Shown here piece by piece: positions 25,153-33,614 of a stretch of DNA of 53,029 bases. The position numbers were made by a program, and so were the translations under genes. The notes beneath the pieces are model-generated. The model made no database searches, was not told the DNA's origin, and saw nothing but the letters and a program-made list of their open reading frames with translations. Positions within the stretch are counted from its first letter, which is position 1. Every line of letters starts with the position of its first letter. The stretch spans positions 1 through 53,029 of the forward strand of contig DAIUCV010000001.1 of NCBI GenBank assembly GCA_036846005.1, given 5' to 3'. This DNA comes from DATEXQ01 sp036846005 (GTDB taxonomy: Bacteria; Patescibacteriota; Microgenomatia; UBA8517).

Positions 25153-26652
25153 ATGACATTTTATTTAAAATACAGACCAAAAACATTAGATGATTTGGAT
25201 AGTGAAAGTGTTCGGGAGTCGTTGAAAAAAATTGTTTCGTCGGGAAACATTCCCCAGGCATTTTTATTTACAGGTCCAAAAGGCATAGGTAAAACATCGG
25301 CAGCCAGAATATTGGCATCAATTGTAAACTGCGAAAATATCGGTAAAAGAATTACACCTTGTGAAAAATGTGAACAGTGTAAAGCCATTGCCAAAGGTTC
25401 AAACATCGACGTTATTGAAATGGATGCTGCAAGTCACAGGGGAATTGACGACGTCAGAATAATACGGGATGCGGTGAAGCTTTCTCCTGCTAAAGCAAGA
25501 AAAAAAGTATACATCATTGACGAAGCGCACATGTTGACGGTTGAAGCAGCCAATGCCCTTCTTAAGACTTTGGAAGAACCACCCCAGCATGTAATGTTTA
25601 TTTTGGCTACCACCAACCCCGAAAAAATAATAGATACGATAAGATCAAGAACAACAATTATTAATTTTAATAAAGCAACACCTAATGAGATAGAACGGTC
25701 TCTGAAAAAGATTGTGACAGGGGAAAAGATAAAAATGGACGATGAAGCACTAACGCTTATTACCAAGTATTCCGAAGGTTCATTTAGAGATGCAGCTAAA
25801 ATATTAGAACAGTTGGTTAGCGAGAAAATAAAAGGCAACTACGAAGATATCGAGAATTTTTTGTCTATTTCTTTACCTTCTAATATCACCAACCTTTTAA
25901 ACTCAATAATCAAAAGAGAGTTAAACAATGCTCTTTCTGAAGTGGAAAAGTTATCCAAAAAGGGTACCAGTGCCAGATCCTTAATAGAAAAACTAATCGA
26001 AAGATTTCGTATCGGTTTACTGGGGAAAATGGGGATTGGGGAAGATACACTGACCGAAATTACCCAAAAAGACTTGATGAGGTTAATAGAACTTCTGATT
26101 AAAGCCAATAAAGATTTGCCTGATGCGTATATTGAGGAACTGCCTCTCGAGATTGCAATTATTAAGTGGTGCCAGAAAGATGATAGAAAGGAATTAAAGG
26201 AAGAATCAGATAATAGTTTTACAGTAAAAGAAGAAAAGAAAGAAACTACAAAGACAGTTTCCACTAATTTGCATCAGATAGATAAAATAATGACTAATAA
26301 TGTCAAAGAAATATCCGGAGATATTTGGAATAAAATATTAGCCCAGGTAAAAATTATCAATATGTCGGTCGAAGCGCTTTTAAGAGCTGCTAAACCCATG
26401 AATTTTGACGGAAAAACCTTGACTTTGGGAGTATATTATCGTTTCCATAAAGAAAGGTTGGAGGATTTAAGAAATAGAAAAATACTTGAGGAAGTAGTCG
26501 AAAAGGTTTTAAGCATTCCGACAAAAGTAGTTTGCATCTTAACTGAGGCTCCCGTTAAAAAGGAAGAGAAGAAGGAAAAAATAGATGTTCTTTTAACGGA
26601 AAGCGAAGAGGGGGATATCGTAAAGGCGGCTAAGGATATTTTTGGAAATTAG
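25153..26652 (+). CDS. dnaX: DNA polymerase III subunit gamma/tau
   Basis: 499 aa clamp-loader ATPase. It starts YLKYRPKTLDDL. Walker A is GPKGIGKTSAA, the zinc module is CEKCEQC with an upstream Cys, the Walker B block is YIIDEAHMLT, sensor 1 is ILATTNP and the SRC-like finger is IRSRTT. Domain III runs to about residue 330. A charged linker and a small C-terminal domain (about 375-480) follow, like a short tau tail. YbaB and recR come next, the classic dnaX-ybaB-recR order. Confidence 0.95.
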   Translation: MTFYLKYRPKTLDDLDSESVRESLKKIVSSGNIPQAFLFTGPKGIGKTSAARILASIVNCENIGKRITPCEKCEQCKAIAKGSNIDVIEMDAASHRGIDDVRIIRDAVKLSPAKARKKVYIIDEAHMLTVEAANALLKTLEEPPQHVMFILATTNPEKIIDTIRSRTTIINFNKATPNEIERSLKKIVTGEKIKMDDEALTLITKYSEGSFRDAAKILEQLVSEKIKGNYEDIENFLSISLPSNITNLLNSIIKRELNNALSEVEKLSKKGTSARSLIEKLIERFRIGLLGKMGIGEDTLTEITQKDLMRLIELLIKANKDLPDAYIEELPLEIAIIKWCQKDDRKELKEESDNSFTVKEEKKETTKTVSTNLHQIDKIMTNNVKEISGDIWNKILAQVKIINMSVEALLRAAKPMNFDGKTLTLGVYYRFHKERLEDLRNRKILEEVVEKVLSIPTKVVCILTEAPVKKEEKKEKIDVLLTESEEGDIVKAAKDIFGN

Positions 26653-26670
26653 CAAATAATTTCAACTTGA

Positions 26671-26676
26671 TATAAA
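26671..26676 (+). promoter_or_regulatory. extended -10 element of ybaB
   Basis: TGA-TATAAA ends 11 nt before ATG 26688. An alternative TAAAAT (26673-26678) ends 9 nt before it. Weak, but consistent with the pattern elsewhere. Confidence 0.35.
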
Positions 26677-26687
26677 ATAATTCTATT

Positions 26688-26972
26688 ATGTTTGACAAAT
26701 TTAAACAGTTGGGTGATTTAAATAAAATGCGTCAGCAGGCTAAAGCTTTGCAGAAGGAGCTGGAACTGATCAAAGAAACCGTTGAAGACGGAGATTATAA
26801 AGTAACGGTTACGGGTGATCAAAAGGTGGTCAATATAGAATACCTGGGTGAAGAACAAAAGAAATTAACGGAAACTATAAATAAAGCTTTTAAAAACGTT
26901 CAGAAAAAATCAGCTAAAAAAATGATGGAAATGGGAGGCGGATTGGGAGGTCTTTTGGGTGGACAGTCTTAA
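26688..26972 (+). CDS. YbaB/EbfC nucleoid-associated protein
   Basis: 94 aa. The dimeric DNA-binding family is recognised from LGDLNKMRQQAKALQKELE, the beta segment YKVTVTGDQKVVNIEY, and a glycine-rich tail GGGLGGLLGG. It binds DNA and is usually encoded between dnaX and recR, as here. Confidence 0.92.
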   Translation: MFDKFKQLGDLNKMRQQAKALQKELELIKETVEDGDYKVTVTGDQKVVNIEYLGEEQKKLTETINKAFKNVQKKSAKKMMEMGGGLGGLLGGQS

Positions 26973-27026
26973 GGATTTGATATCTTTCTTCAAAAATTTT
27001 CTTGTATAATATCAAAGGTTTTATTT

Positions 27027-27035
27027 TGGTAAAAT
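27027..27035 (+). promoter_or_regulatory. extended -10 element of recR
   Basis: TGG-TAAAAT ends 7 nt before ATG 27043. A perfect TATAAT also occurs at 27005-27010 and would give a leader of about 25 nt. Confidence 0.45.
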
Positions 27036-27042
27036 ATGAATT

Positions 27043-27651
27043 ATGAAAGTTCCCAAACCCCTCACCAAGTTAATTGAATCTTTTCAAAAATTACCGGGAA
27101 TCGGACCCAAGTCATCTCAAAGATTAGCCTATTATCTGCTGCATGTTCCTCAGGAAGAGTTGGATTCGTTTTCCGATGCCTTGAAAAATCTCAAGAAAGA
27201 TACTGTACTTTGTTCTGTCTGCAACAACGTTTCGGAAGAAGACCCGTGTCCCATCTGCAGGGATATATCAAGAGATACTTCAACTATCTTGGTGGTTGAA
27301 CAACCACTTGATGTTTTTGCTTTTGAAAAAACAGGGAGGTTTAAAGGACTTTACCATGTTCTGCATGGGAAAATTTCACCCTTGGAAAATATAGGACCGG
27401 ATGAAATATATGTCAAGGATTTACTTAAAAGAGTAGATGCGAAGCAAAATAAAATAAAAGAAGTAATAATTGCCACCAATCCAACCATGGAAGGTGATGC
27501 TACGGCAATGTATCTTTCGGGAAAAATCAAAACTAAAAATCCCAAACTTAAAGTGACAAGGTTGGGAATGGGAATTCCAACTGGTGCGGATTTGCAGTAT
27601 GCAGATGATGTAACATTAAGAGAAGCAATAGAAGGGAGAAGAGACCTCTAA
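27043..27651 (+). CDS. recR: recombination protein RecR
   Basis: 202 aa, usual length. It works with RecO (and RecF) to load RecA at single-strand gaps. The helix-hairpin-helix region contains LPGIGPKSSQRLAYYLL. The zinc finger is CSVC...CPIC. The Toprim domain contains LVVEQPLDVFAFE, and the family tail GIPTGADLQYADDVTLREAIEGRR is present in full. It follows YbaB. Confidence 0.96.
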   Translation: MKVPKPLTKLIESFQKLPGIGPKSSQRLAYYLLHVPQEELDSFSDALKNLKKDTVLCSVCNNVSEEDPCPICRDISRDTSTILVVEQPLDVFAFEKTGRFKGLYHVLHGKISPLENIGPDEIYVKDLLKRVDAKQNKIKEVIIATNPTMEGDATAMYLSGKIKTKNPKLKVTRLGMGIPTGADLQYADDVTLREAIEGRRDL

Positions 27652-27656
27652 AATTT

Positions 27657-28109
27657 ATGGGAAATATTGCAAGCGATACAGTTAAAACCGCAAAGCAGCA
27701 AGCAAAACAAATTGCCAGGCAAATGGCGCAAGAACCGGTAGAGATTGCCAAAACCGCCGGTGAAAATATAGTTGGTGTTGAAAATTCTCAACAGCAAGAA
27801 AATAAGCCAAATGAACCTTCTGCAGAAAAACCTCCTACCCCAGAGGAAAAAATACAAATGGAGAACAAAAGAAGAAATATGATGCAAGCCTTGGAAAATG
27901 AGTTAAAAGAAATAAGAAATAAAAACGAGGTTAAAAAAGAAGAGGAAAAACAGGAAGAAATAAATACTAAAAAGTTAGAGGAACAAAAAGGAATTGAAGA
28001 GGCACCCTTAATTTCCTCGAAACCCTCAAGAAAAATCGGTGCAGGTATCAAGGGACATTTACAGAGGTTAACTAAAGGTACAGAAATCAGAATACCTCCT
28101 TCCGGATAA
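27657..28109 (+). CDS. charged protein of unknown function
   Basis: 150 aa, no family recognised. Low-complexity Lys/Glu/Gln content with a probable coiled-coil stretch (about residues 60-115). No membrane helix. The C-terminus GAGIKGHLQRLTKGTEIRIPP is basic and more ordered. It begins 5 nt after recR, so it is probably co-transcribed. Proteins of this kind are common next to recR in related genomes as far as I recall, but I cannot assign a function. Confidence 0.6.
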   Translation: MGNIASDTVKTAKQQAKQIARQMAQEPVEIAKTAGENIVGVENSQQQENKPNEPSAEKPPTPEEKIQMENKRRNMMQALENELKEIRNKNEVKKEEEKQEEINTKKLEEQKGIEEAPLISSKPSRKIGAGIKGHLQRLTKGTEIRIPPSG

Positions 28110-28143
28110 TACACTTACATTTTTTATTTTTTGAATTCCAATG

Positions 28144-28149
28144 TAAAAT
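28144..28149 (+). promoter_or_regulatory. -10 element of cysS
   Basis: TAAAAT, preceded directly by TG, ends 6 nt before ATG 28156, which would make the A of ATG the first transcribed base. No -35 match. Confidence 0.4.
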
Positions 28150-28155
28150 AGGTTC

Positions 28156-29565
28156 ATGAAGGATATCTATCTTTCCAATACTCTTTCCAGGAAGAAAGAA
28201 AAATTCATTCCCGTCAAAGAGGGTTTTGTCGGCATTTACTCCTGCGGTCCAACTGTTTATTGGAATCAGCATATCGGGCATATGTATGCGTACGTTCAGT
28301 GGGATACTCTGGTAAGATTTTTACGCTACATAGGATATGAAGTCAAATGGGTCATGAATATTACCGATGTAGGTCATATGACGAGCGATGAAGATACGGG
28401 AGAAGACAAAATGGAAAAGGGAGCAAAAAGAGAAGGGGTTTCGGTTTGGGATTTAGCGGACAGATATATTAAACAATTCAAAGACAGCATGTCGCTTCTT
28501 AATATTACGTCTCCCGATGTTTTACCCCGGGCAACAAAGCACATAGTTGATCAAGTTAACCTGATTAAATTGATCGAGAAAAACAAATTTACCTATCAGA
28601 CACAAATGGGAGTTGTTTATGATACGAGTAAATTTCCCGATTATGCCAAATTTGGACAGCTTGATTTGGATAGTCAAAAACCGAGGCAAGATGTGGAAGA
28701 AGACAAAGAGAAAAAAAGACCCTGGGATTTTTTGCTCTGGGTAACAGGAAATATTAAACATATTATGCAGTGGGACAGTCCTTGGGGTAAGGGATATCCG
28801 GGATGGCATATCGAATGTACAGCCATGTCTACGAAATATTTAGGCAATAATTTTGATATTCATACAGGAGGAATTGAGCATATTGCGGTACATCATACCA
28901 ACGAAATTGCACAAGGATTTGCAGCTTTTGGTAAACAGACTGCAAATTACTGGCTGCATAACGGCTGGCTTACAGGTAGTGAGGGTGAAAAGATGAGTAA
29001 AAGTTTGGGAAATTACGTGACAGCCCAGGAGTTGGTCGAAAAAGGTTATAACCCTTTAGCCTTAAGATACTTGATTTACTCCTCGCATTATAAAAGAGGT
29101 TTACAATTTTCCTGGCAAGCTCTTGATGCCGCAACAGCAGCATTGGATAAACTTAAAAATGCAGTGACAGGTTTAAAAGAGTCAGAGAAGGAAAGAGAAG
29201 AGTTATCAGCGGAAAAAATGAAAAAGATTGACGAATATCGGGATAAATTTGTTTCTGCTTTATCCGATGATATAAATATTCCGGTGGCACTATCTGTTCT
29301 TTGGGAGGTTGTCAAAAGCAATATTCCCGCATCGGATAAATATGATTTGGTACTTTCTTTTGATGAAGTATTGGGTCTTAAATTGGTTAAAACAAATATC
29401 GGGTTGGTAATTCCCAAAGAAGTTAGGAACTTGGTAGCAAAAAGAGAAAATATCAGAAAAGCTGGAAATTACGAGGAAGCGGATAAATTGAGAATGGAAA
29501 TCGAAAAGAAAGGTTACAGTGTAAAAGATACTCCGCAAGGTTCAGAAGTTAAACCTATTCAATAA
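28156..29565 (+). CDS. cysS: cysteinyl-tRNA synthetase
   Basis: 469 aa class I synthetase. Visible: YSCGPTVYWNQHIGHMYAYV (zinc-site Cys and the HIGH-like HIGH motif), NITDVGHMT, the WHIECTAMS block (zinc Cys), HTGGIEHIAVHHTNEIAQ, and the KMSKS loop as GEKMSKSLGN. The C-terminal helical anticodon-binding domain is complete. It is likely the first gene of a cysS-HAD-PspC unit. Confidence 0.96.
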   Translation: MKDIYLSNTLSRKKEKFIPVKEGFVGIYSCGPTVYWNQHIGHMYAYVQWDTLVRFLRYIGYEVKWVMNITDVGHMTSDEDTGEDKMEKGAKREGVSVWDLADRYIKQFKDSMSLLNITSPDVLPRATKHIVDQVNLIKLIEKNKFTYQTQMGVVYDTSKFPDYAKFGQLDLDSQKPRQDVEEDKEKKRPWDFLLWVTGNIKHIMQWDSPWGKGYPGWHIECTAMSTKYLGNNFDIHTGGIEHIAVHHTNEIAQGFAAFGKQTANYWLHNGWLTGSEGEKMSKSLGNYVTAQELVEKGYNPLALRYLIYSSHYKRGLQFSWQALDAATAALDKLKNAVTGLKESEKEREELSAEKMKKIDEYRDKFVSALSDDINIPVALSVLWEVVKSNIPASDKYDLVLSFDEVLGLKLVKTNIGLVIPKEVRNLVAKRENIRKAGNYEEADKLRMEIEKKGYSVKDTPQGSEVKPIQ

Positions 29566-29568
29566 TTT

Positions 29569-30210
29569 ATGGCAATTAAAGCAATTATCTTTGATTTAAA
29601 CGGTACTATCTTGTCCGACGAGGACGAATACGGTATTGCCTTTAAGAAAGTTTTACAAAGGTTGGGGGCAAAAGTAAAAGAAGACTACCCCCAAACAACA
29701 GGCATAGGAGTTGAAGAAAACTGGCCAATTCTAATCAAAAAATATAATTTAAAAACCGAAAAAACCTCTCAAGAATTAGCTTTAGAAACTCAAAATGAAT
29801 ATCTAAAACTTTTACCCAGAATTACAGTAAGAAAGGGATTTATAGATTTTATAAGAGAGGTAAGGAAGAATGGGATATCAGTTGCATTGGCAACTTCGAA
29901 TTCCCGGTTGGTTACGGATAAAATATTGGAGAAGTGCAATTTAGCAAATACCTTTGATTTCATTACAACTTGCGAAGAGGTTACGCTTAATAAACCCGAC
30001 CCTCAAATTTATAATATAGCTTTGAAAAAGATGGAAATACCACCTCAAGAGTGTTTGGTTTTCGAAGATTCAAAATCGGGCGTAGCTGCGGCAAAAAAAG
30101 CGGGAATAAAAGTCATAGGAGTAACAAGAGATAAGAATCATATAAAAGAACTTGCGGATGCAGATAAAATCATTTATGATTTTGATGAAATAAATCTGAA
30201 TATCTTATAA
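29569..30210 (+). CDS. HAD-superfamily hydrolase with Asn in motif I
   Basis: 213 aa, beta-phosphoglucomutase/phosphoglycolate-phosphatase-like with a helical cap. Motif I reads FDLNGTI, motif II ALATSNS, motif III the Lys of LNKPDPQIY, and motif IV VFEDSKSGVAAAKKAG. The second aspartate of the usual DxDGT motif, the general acid/base, is asparagine (AAC codon). Such DxN variants occur in some HAD subfamilies and may alter activity. Substrate unknown. It starts 3 nt after cysS. Confidence 0.88.
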   Translation: MAIKAIIFDLNGTILSDEDEYGIAFKKVLQRLGAKVKEDYPQTTGIGVEENWPILIKKYNLKTEKTSQELALETQNEYLKLLPRITVRKGFIDFIREVRKNGISVALATSNSRLVTDKILEKCNLANTFDFITTCEEVTLNKPDPQIYNIALKKMEIPPQECLVFEDSKSGVAAAKKAGIKVIGVTRDKNHIKELADADKIIYDFDEINLNIL

Positions 30211-30220
30211 AATTTATGAC

Positions 30221-30418
30221 ATGGCAGAAAAGATAAAAAAATTAGTAAGAACAAATAAGGGGAGAGTAATTGCCGGTGTTGCCAGAGCTTTTGCTAACTA
30301 TTTTAACGTCGATATAACCTTGGTTAGAATTATTTGGGTAGTATTGTTTCTACCGGGCGGATTTCCCGGATTAATATTCTATATTATTTGCTGGATTTTA
30401 ATTCCTTCGGAAAAATAA
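30221..30418 (+). CDS. PspC-domain small membrane protein
   Basis: 65 aa, essentially one PspC domain: KKLVRTNKGRVIAGVARAFANYF, then NVDITLVRIIWVVLFL and a glycine-rich break before a second hydrophobic stretch ending ILIPSEK. In other bacteria PspC senses or signals membrane stress. No pspA or pspB is adjacent. It is the last gene of the cysS run. Confidence 0.9.
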   Translation: MAEKIKKLVRTNKGRVIAGVARAFANYFNVDITLVRIIWVVLFLPGGFPGLIFYIICWILIPSEK

Positions 30419-30421
30419 AAA

Positions 30422-30461
30422 ACAGTGAGGTATTGATGCTAAAGGGAAAAGCCCTCACTGT
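30422..30461 (-). terminator. terminator for orphan gene at 30484-30768
   Basis: ACAGTGAGG (30422-30430) pairs with CCTCACTGT (30453-30461), with an inner GGG/CCC. On the minus strand the stem is followed by TTTTTATTTTT. It may also stop plus-strand transcripts from the PspC gene, but with only A residues after it this is weak. Confidence 0.65.
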
Positions 30462-30483
30462 AAAAACTCCCTTTATAAGACTT

Positions 30484-30768
30484 TCAGTCAAATATGATTG
30501 AATTAACGGCAATCATGTAGCAGGAGTCTTTTCCTGTAAATCCCTTATCCTCATAACCAGGAATCGGTGTTTCAAGAATAAGATCCATTGCTCGTCTGAC
30601 TTCTTCAGGCATATTACTGCGGCTTACGACTTTACTATCCGAACATAGATACGCTTGCTCCCACCACTCTTGGAAGGTATACCAGGCTTTCTTGAGATCT
30701 TCGGAATAAAGCTGGTGTACCTCCTCTGGAATGGGTATTCCGTAAGGTGGGTTAGATGCCATACACAT
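30484..30768 (-). CDS. small orphan protein, unrecognised
   Basis: 94 aa, no family recognised. Soluble, rich in Glu, Trp and Tyr, with several prolines; residues 20-40 look helical. The gene is credible: its ATG has a strong Shine-Dalgarno AAAGGAGA about 8 nt upstream and a terminator follows it. Together with the next minus-strand gene it forms an island between two plus-strand operons. Presence of a classical ribosome-binding site, rare in this window, may mean different expression control or a recent origin. Confidence 0.55.
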   Translation of the reverse strand: MCMASNPPYGIPIPEEVHQLYSEDLKKAWYTFQEWWEQAYLCSDSKVVSRSNMPEEVRRAMDLILETPIPGYEDKGFTGKDSCYMIAVNSIIFD

Positions 30769-30897
30769 AATGCACTCTCCTTTTAAAGAACAATAGGTTT
30801 TATCTTATAGGACAAGACATAAATAGTACCAGTAAAAAAGTAAGAAATCAATAGTACTATAGGATTCATTCCGTTAGCGGAATTTTAATACGGATGC

Positions 30898-31284
30898 TTA
30901 GGAAAGTTTAATTCTTTTAATTTGGAAAATACTTGTCACTAGCTTATTGGGAAATCGTCTGAATTTTGGTCTGGATGCTTCTTGGGATTTATTTTCAACT
31001 TTTAAACCTACGTTTACTATTTCGGGAAAATGCTTTCTGACTTCTTCCTGGAATTTTTCGGCTAAATTTGTAGTATACGATCCGTATCCGGCTTTTTCGG
31101 ATTGCATGCAGAGTTTATTTTCCCAAGTCCTTACTATAGTTAATATTTTTTCTCCTTCAAGATTAAATTCATCCTGGAACTTATCCGGGTTTAGTGCGTA
31201 ATCATCGTGGACGACTCTGAATTTATTAAATGCGTCTTTTTCAAAATCTAGCATTTTTTGAACGTAAGCTTTAAATTTTTGCAT
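30898..31284 (-). CDS. hypothetical protein
   Basis: 128 aa, no family recognised. Predicted mostly helical in residues 1-90 (lysine, glutamate and aromatic-rich) with a basic C-terminal tail (RPKFRRFP...QIKRIKLS). No membrane segment. A TATAAT (minus strand of 31297-31302) ends 12 nt before its ATG, which supports expression. An overlapping plus-strand ORF (30947-31201) has no promoter or recognisable domain and is treated as a shadow. Confidence 0.5.
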   Translation of the reverse strand: MQKFKAYVQKMLDFEKDAFNKFRVVHDDYALNPDKFQDEFNLEGEKILTIVRTWENKLCMQSEKAGYGSYTTNLAEKFQEEVRKHFPEIVNVGLKVENKSQEASRPKFRRFPNKLVTSIFQIKRIKLS

Positions 31285-31296
31285 GCTTAAAAGAAC

Positions 31297-31302
31297 ATTA
31301 TA
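31297..31302 (-). promoter_or_regulatory. -10 element of hypothetical gene
   Basis: TATAAT on the minus strand, 12 nt before ATG 31284. The -35 region (TTTAAC) is weak. Confidence 0.4.
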
Positions 31303-31392
31303 TTTAATAACGAAGTTAAGTTAAACAGGGTATTTGCAGGATTTTCTAATCATGATAGGATAACTCCGAAATAAATATTATTTATGCTTGGA

Positions 31393-31401
31393 TGTTATAA
31401 T
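31393..31401 (+). promoter_or_regulatory. extended -10 promoter of ychF
   Basis: TGT-TATAAT is a perfect extended -10 element ending 6 nt before ATG 31408. The transcript should begin at the start codon. Confidence 0.65.
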
Positions 31402-31407
31402 TCATGC

Positions 31408-32508
31408 ATGAGTCTTTCTGTAGGAATTGTCGGTCTTCCTAATGTAGGTAAAAGTACATTGTTTAATGCTTTATTAAAAAAGCAGCAGGCATACGTTGCC
31501 AACTTTCCCTTTGCAACTATTGAGCCGAATATTGGTGTTGTTCCCGTTCCGGATATGCGACTTGCCAAGATGGCTGAGATAGTTAAAAAAACTGAAAATC
31601 TTAACTTCTTACCTCCGGAAGTACCCGCTACCGTTGAGTTTCTTGATATTGCCGGACTTATTGCCGGTGCCCACAAAGGAGAAGGGTTAGGTAATAAGTT
31701 TTTATCTCACATTAGAGAAACCGATGCCATTTGTCATGTGGTCAGGATGTTTAGCGATCCTGAGATAATTAAACAGGGTATAACAGATCCCAAAACCGAT
31801 TTCGAAGTTGTTGAAACCGAACTGCAATTAGCAGATTTACAGACCTTGGAAAAACAAAAAGACCCCGGAAATACACCAGATAAGGAATTAAGGAAATGGT
31901 GGGAGGTGGTTTTGAAATTGAAGGAAAATTTAGCAAAGGGTAAACCGGCAAGGGAAGTAGAATTAAATGAAGAAGAACAAAAAATCGCCAAACAACTATC
32001 CCTTCTGACAGCAAAACCTATTTTGGTTTCTTTAAATGTGGATGAAGACGATTTGAAAAATTCCAGTAAAATTGAAAAGGATTTTGCCCAAGGAGTCGGA
32101 TTAAAGGAAGAACAAGTAATAACCATTTCCGCCAAAACAGAATCGGAGTTGGCGGAGTTAGCAACTGAAGAACAGCTTGAATATCTTAAATCATTAGGGG
32201 TTGAAGAGTCTGGTTTGGAAAGACTTATTAAAAAGGCTTTTGCAACTCTTGGTCTGATTACTTTTTTGACCGGCGGTGAGATAGAGGTCAGAGCCTGGAC
32301 GATCAAAGACGGTATAAATGCACAGGAAGCTGCGGGTGTAATTCACACCGATTTTATCAAGAATTTTATTAAAGCGGATATTGTTGATTACGAGGATTTT
32401 ATTAAATTGGGCTGGAAGGAGGCCAGAGAAGAAGGTAGGGTAAGAAGTGAAGGAAAAGATTATCTTGTTAAAGACGGTGAGGTTATCGAGTTTAAGATTG
32501 GAAATTAG
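31408..32508 (+). CDS. ychF: redox-regulated ATPase YchF (Obg family)
   Basis: 367 aa. G1 GLPNVGKSTLFNAL, switch region FPFATIEPNIG, G3 DIAGLIAGAHKGEGLGNKFL, and a C-terminal TGS domain starting near residue 280 (LITFLTGGEIEVRAWTIKDG). YchF/OLA1 prefers ATP and binds ribosomes. A longer reading from ATG 31384 adds eight residues not found in the family. ATG 31408 is chosen from family alignment and from the extended -10 that ends 6 nt before it. Confidence 0.96.
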   Translation: MSLSVGIVGLPNVGKSTLFNALLKKQQAYVANFPFATIEPNIGVVPVPDMRLAKMAEIVKKTENLNFLPPEVPATVEFLDIAGLIAGAHKGEGLGNKFLSHIRETDAICHVVRMFSDPEIIKQGITDPKTDFEVVETELQLADLQTLEKQKDPGNTPDKELRKWWEVVLKLKENLAKGKPAREVELNEEEQKIAKQLSLLTAKPILVSLNVDEDDLKNSSKIEKDFAQGVGLKEEQVITISAKTESELAELATEEQLEYLKSLGVEESGLERLIKKAFATLGLITFLTGGEIEVRAWTIKDGINAQEAAGVIHTDFIKNFIKADIVDYEDFIKLGWKEAREEGRVRSEGKDYLVKDGEVIEFKIGN

Positions 32509-32532
32509 GTATTAGAAATATTAAGTTATCTT

Positions 32533-32541
32533 TGCTATACT
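32533..32541 (+). promoter_or_regulatory. extended -10 promoter of rpsF-ssb-rpsR
   Basis: TGC-TATACT ends 9 nt before ATG 32551. No matching -35. Confidence 0.55.
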
Positions 32542-32550
32542 TTCCAGGTT

Positions 32551-32853
32551 ATGAGTAATTACGAACTGACAATTATTGTTGACGGCAAGATTACGGCTGC
32601 CAAAAAGAATTCAATTAAAGATATAGTTGAAAAACTGGTTGAATCTTTTAAGGGAAAGATTGTAAAAACTGATGATTGGGGAAAGTTGGAATTGGCTTAT
32701 AAACTTGGTAAGACAGATAGTGGAGTTTACCTTTTTTATGAGTTAGAATTAGAAAATCTTAACGTCAAAGGTTTATCTGACAAGCTTAAAGTTGAAGATT
32801 CCATATTAAGATATTTATTGGTAGAAAAGTCAAATGGCAAGAAGTTTAAATAA
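32551..32853 (+). CDS. rpsF: 30S ribosomal protein S6
   Basis: 100 aa. Ferredoxin-like S6 recognised by NYELTIIVDGKI, the WGKLELAYKLGKTDSGVYLFYEL block and the terminal ILRYLLV. It binds 16S rRNA together with S18. It heads the conserved rpsF-ssb-rpsR cluster, and its end overlaps the start of ssb by 20 nt, suggesting translational coupling. Confidence 0.94.
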   Translation: MSNYELTIIVDGKITAAKKNSIKDIVEKLVESFKGKIVKTDDWGKLELAYKLGKTDSGVYLFYELELENLNVKGLSDKLKVEDSILRYLLVEKSNGKKFK

Positions 32854-33349
32854 AGTTACATTAATTGGAAATTTAACCAGAGATCCGGAATTAAGGTATA
32901 CACCTTCGGGAAGTGCGGTATGCACTTTCGGATTGGCTACGAATAGACAATGGACTACCGATACCGGCGAAAAAAAGGAAGATGTAGAATTTCATCGAAT
33001 CGTAGCTTGGAATAAGTTGGCCGAAATTTGCGCCCAACTTCTTAAAAAAGGCAGAAAAACCTATGTGGAAGGTAGACTGCAAACCCGAAGCTGGACAGGC
33101 CAAGACGGTACCCAAAAAACAACCACCGAAGTAGTGATATCCGACATGATACTTCTTGATACCAGAAGAGAAGCCGGGGCAGAAGAATTTGATGTTCCCG
33201 AAGCAGTTTTGCAGGAACCCTCTCAGGCACCAGTTGAGGAATTAGACAAAGACGAAAGTAAAGAAAAAGGCAAGAAAGAAACCAAAAAAGCCAAAAATCA
33301 AAAAGAACCAAAAGAAACTGAGGAAAACGAGGAAGACATACCTTTCTAA
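32834..33349 (+). CDS. ssb: single-stranded DNA-binding protein
   Basis: 171 aa. OB fold in residues 1-110: SLNKVTLIGNLTRDPELRYT, then EFHRIVAWNKLAEI and YVEGRLQTRSW. A long acidic, lysine-rich linker leads to the C-terminal tip EEDIPF, which docks partner proteins such as RecO or DNA polymerase III chi. It lies between rpsF and rpsR. Confidence 0.96.
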   Translation: MARSLNKVTLIGNLTRDPELRYTPSGSAVCTFGLATNRQWTTDTGEKKEDVEFHRIVAWNKLAEICAQLLKKGRKTYVEGRLQTRSWTGQDGTQKTTTEVVISDMILLDTRREAGAEEFDVPEAVLQEPSQAPVEELDKDESKEKGKKETKKAKNQKEPKETEENEEDIPF

Positions 33350-33352
33350 GAT

Positions 33353-33598
33353 ATGGATAAGAAGCCCCAAAGACGTAAAATCCCGATAAGAAAAATATAC
33401 AATAAATGCCCCTTTTGTGATAAGGGTAAGAATCCTGATTATAAAAGCTATAAAGATTTGGCCGAATTTATGACAGACAGAGCAAAAATAATGCCTGCTA
33501 CCAGATCGGGTATCTGCAGTAAGCACCAAAGACAATTAAGTGTGGCGATTAAAAGAGCCAGAATTTTGGCTCTGCTTCCGTTTTCCGAGAAGATTTAA
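33353..33598 (+). CDS. rpsR: 30S ribosomal protein S18
   Basis: 81 aa. The family blocks YKDLAEFMTDRAKIMPATRSGICSKHQRQLSVAIKRARILALLPF are complete, split here only by description. A CPFC pair near residues 19-22 plus the later Cys and His suggest a zinc-binding S18. It is third in the rpsF cluster, 3 nt after ssb. Confidence 0.94.
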   Translation: MDKKPQRRKIPIRKIYNKCPFCDKGKNPDYKSYKDLAEFMTDRAKIMPATRSGICSKHQRQLSVAIKRARILALLPFSEKI

Positions 33599-33614
33599 GC
33601 AATTCAAATTTATC

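Noticed and set aside
30868..30890. Small hairpin ATTCCG-TTAG-CGGAAT with TTTAAT on the plus strand
   Set aside because: No plus-strand gene ends there and the T-tract is short. It does not serve the minus-strand gene, so it was not called a terminator.
30947..31201. Plus-strand ORF opposite the 128-aa hypothetical gene
   Set aside because: It is antisense to the better supported minus-strand gene, which has a TATAAT upstream. The plus ORF has no promoter or known domain.
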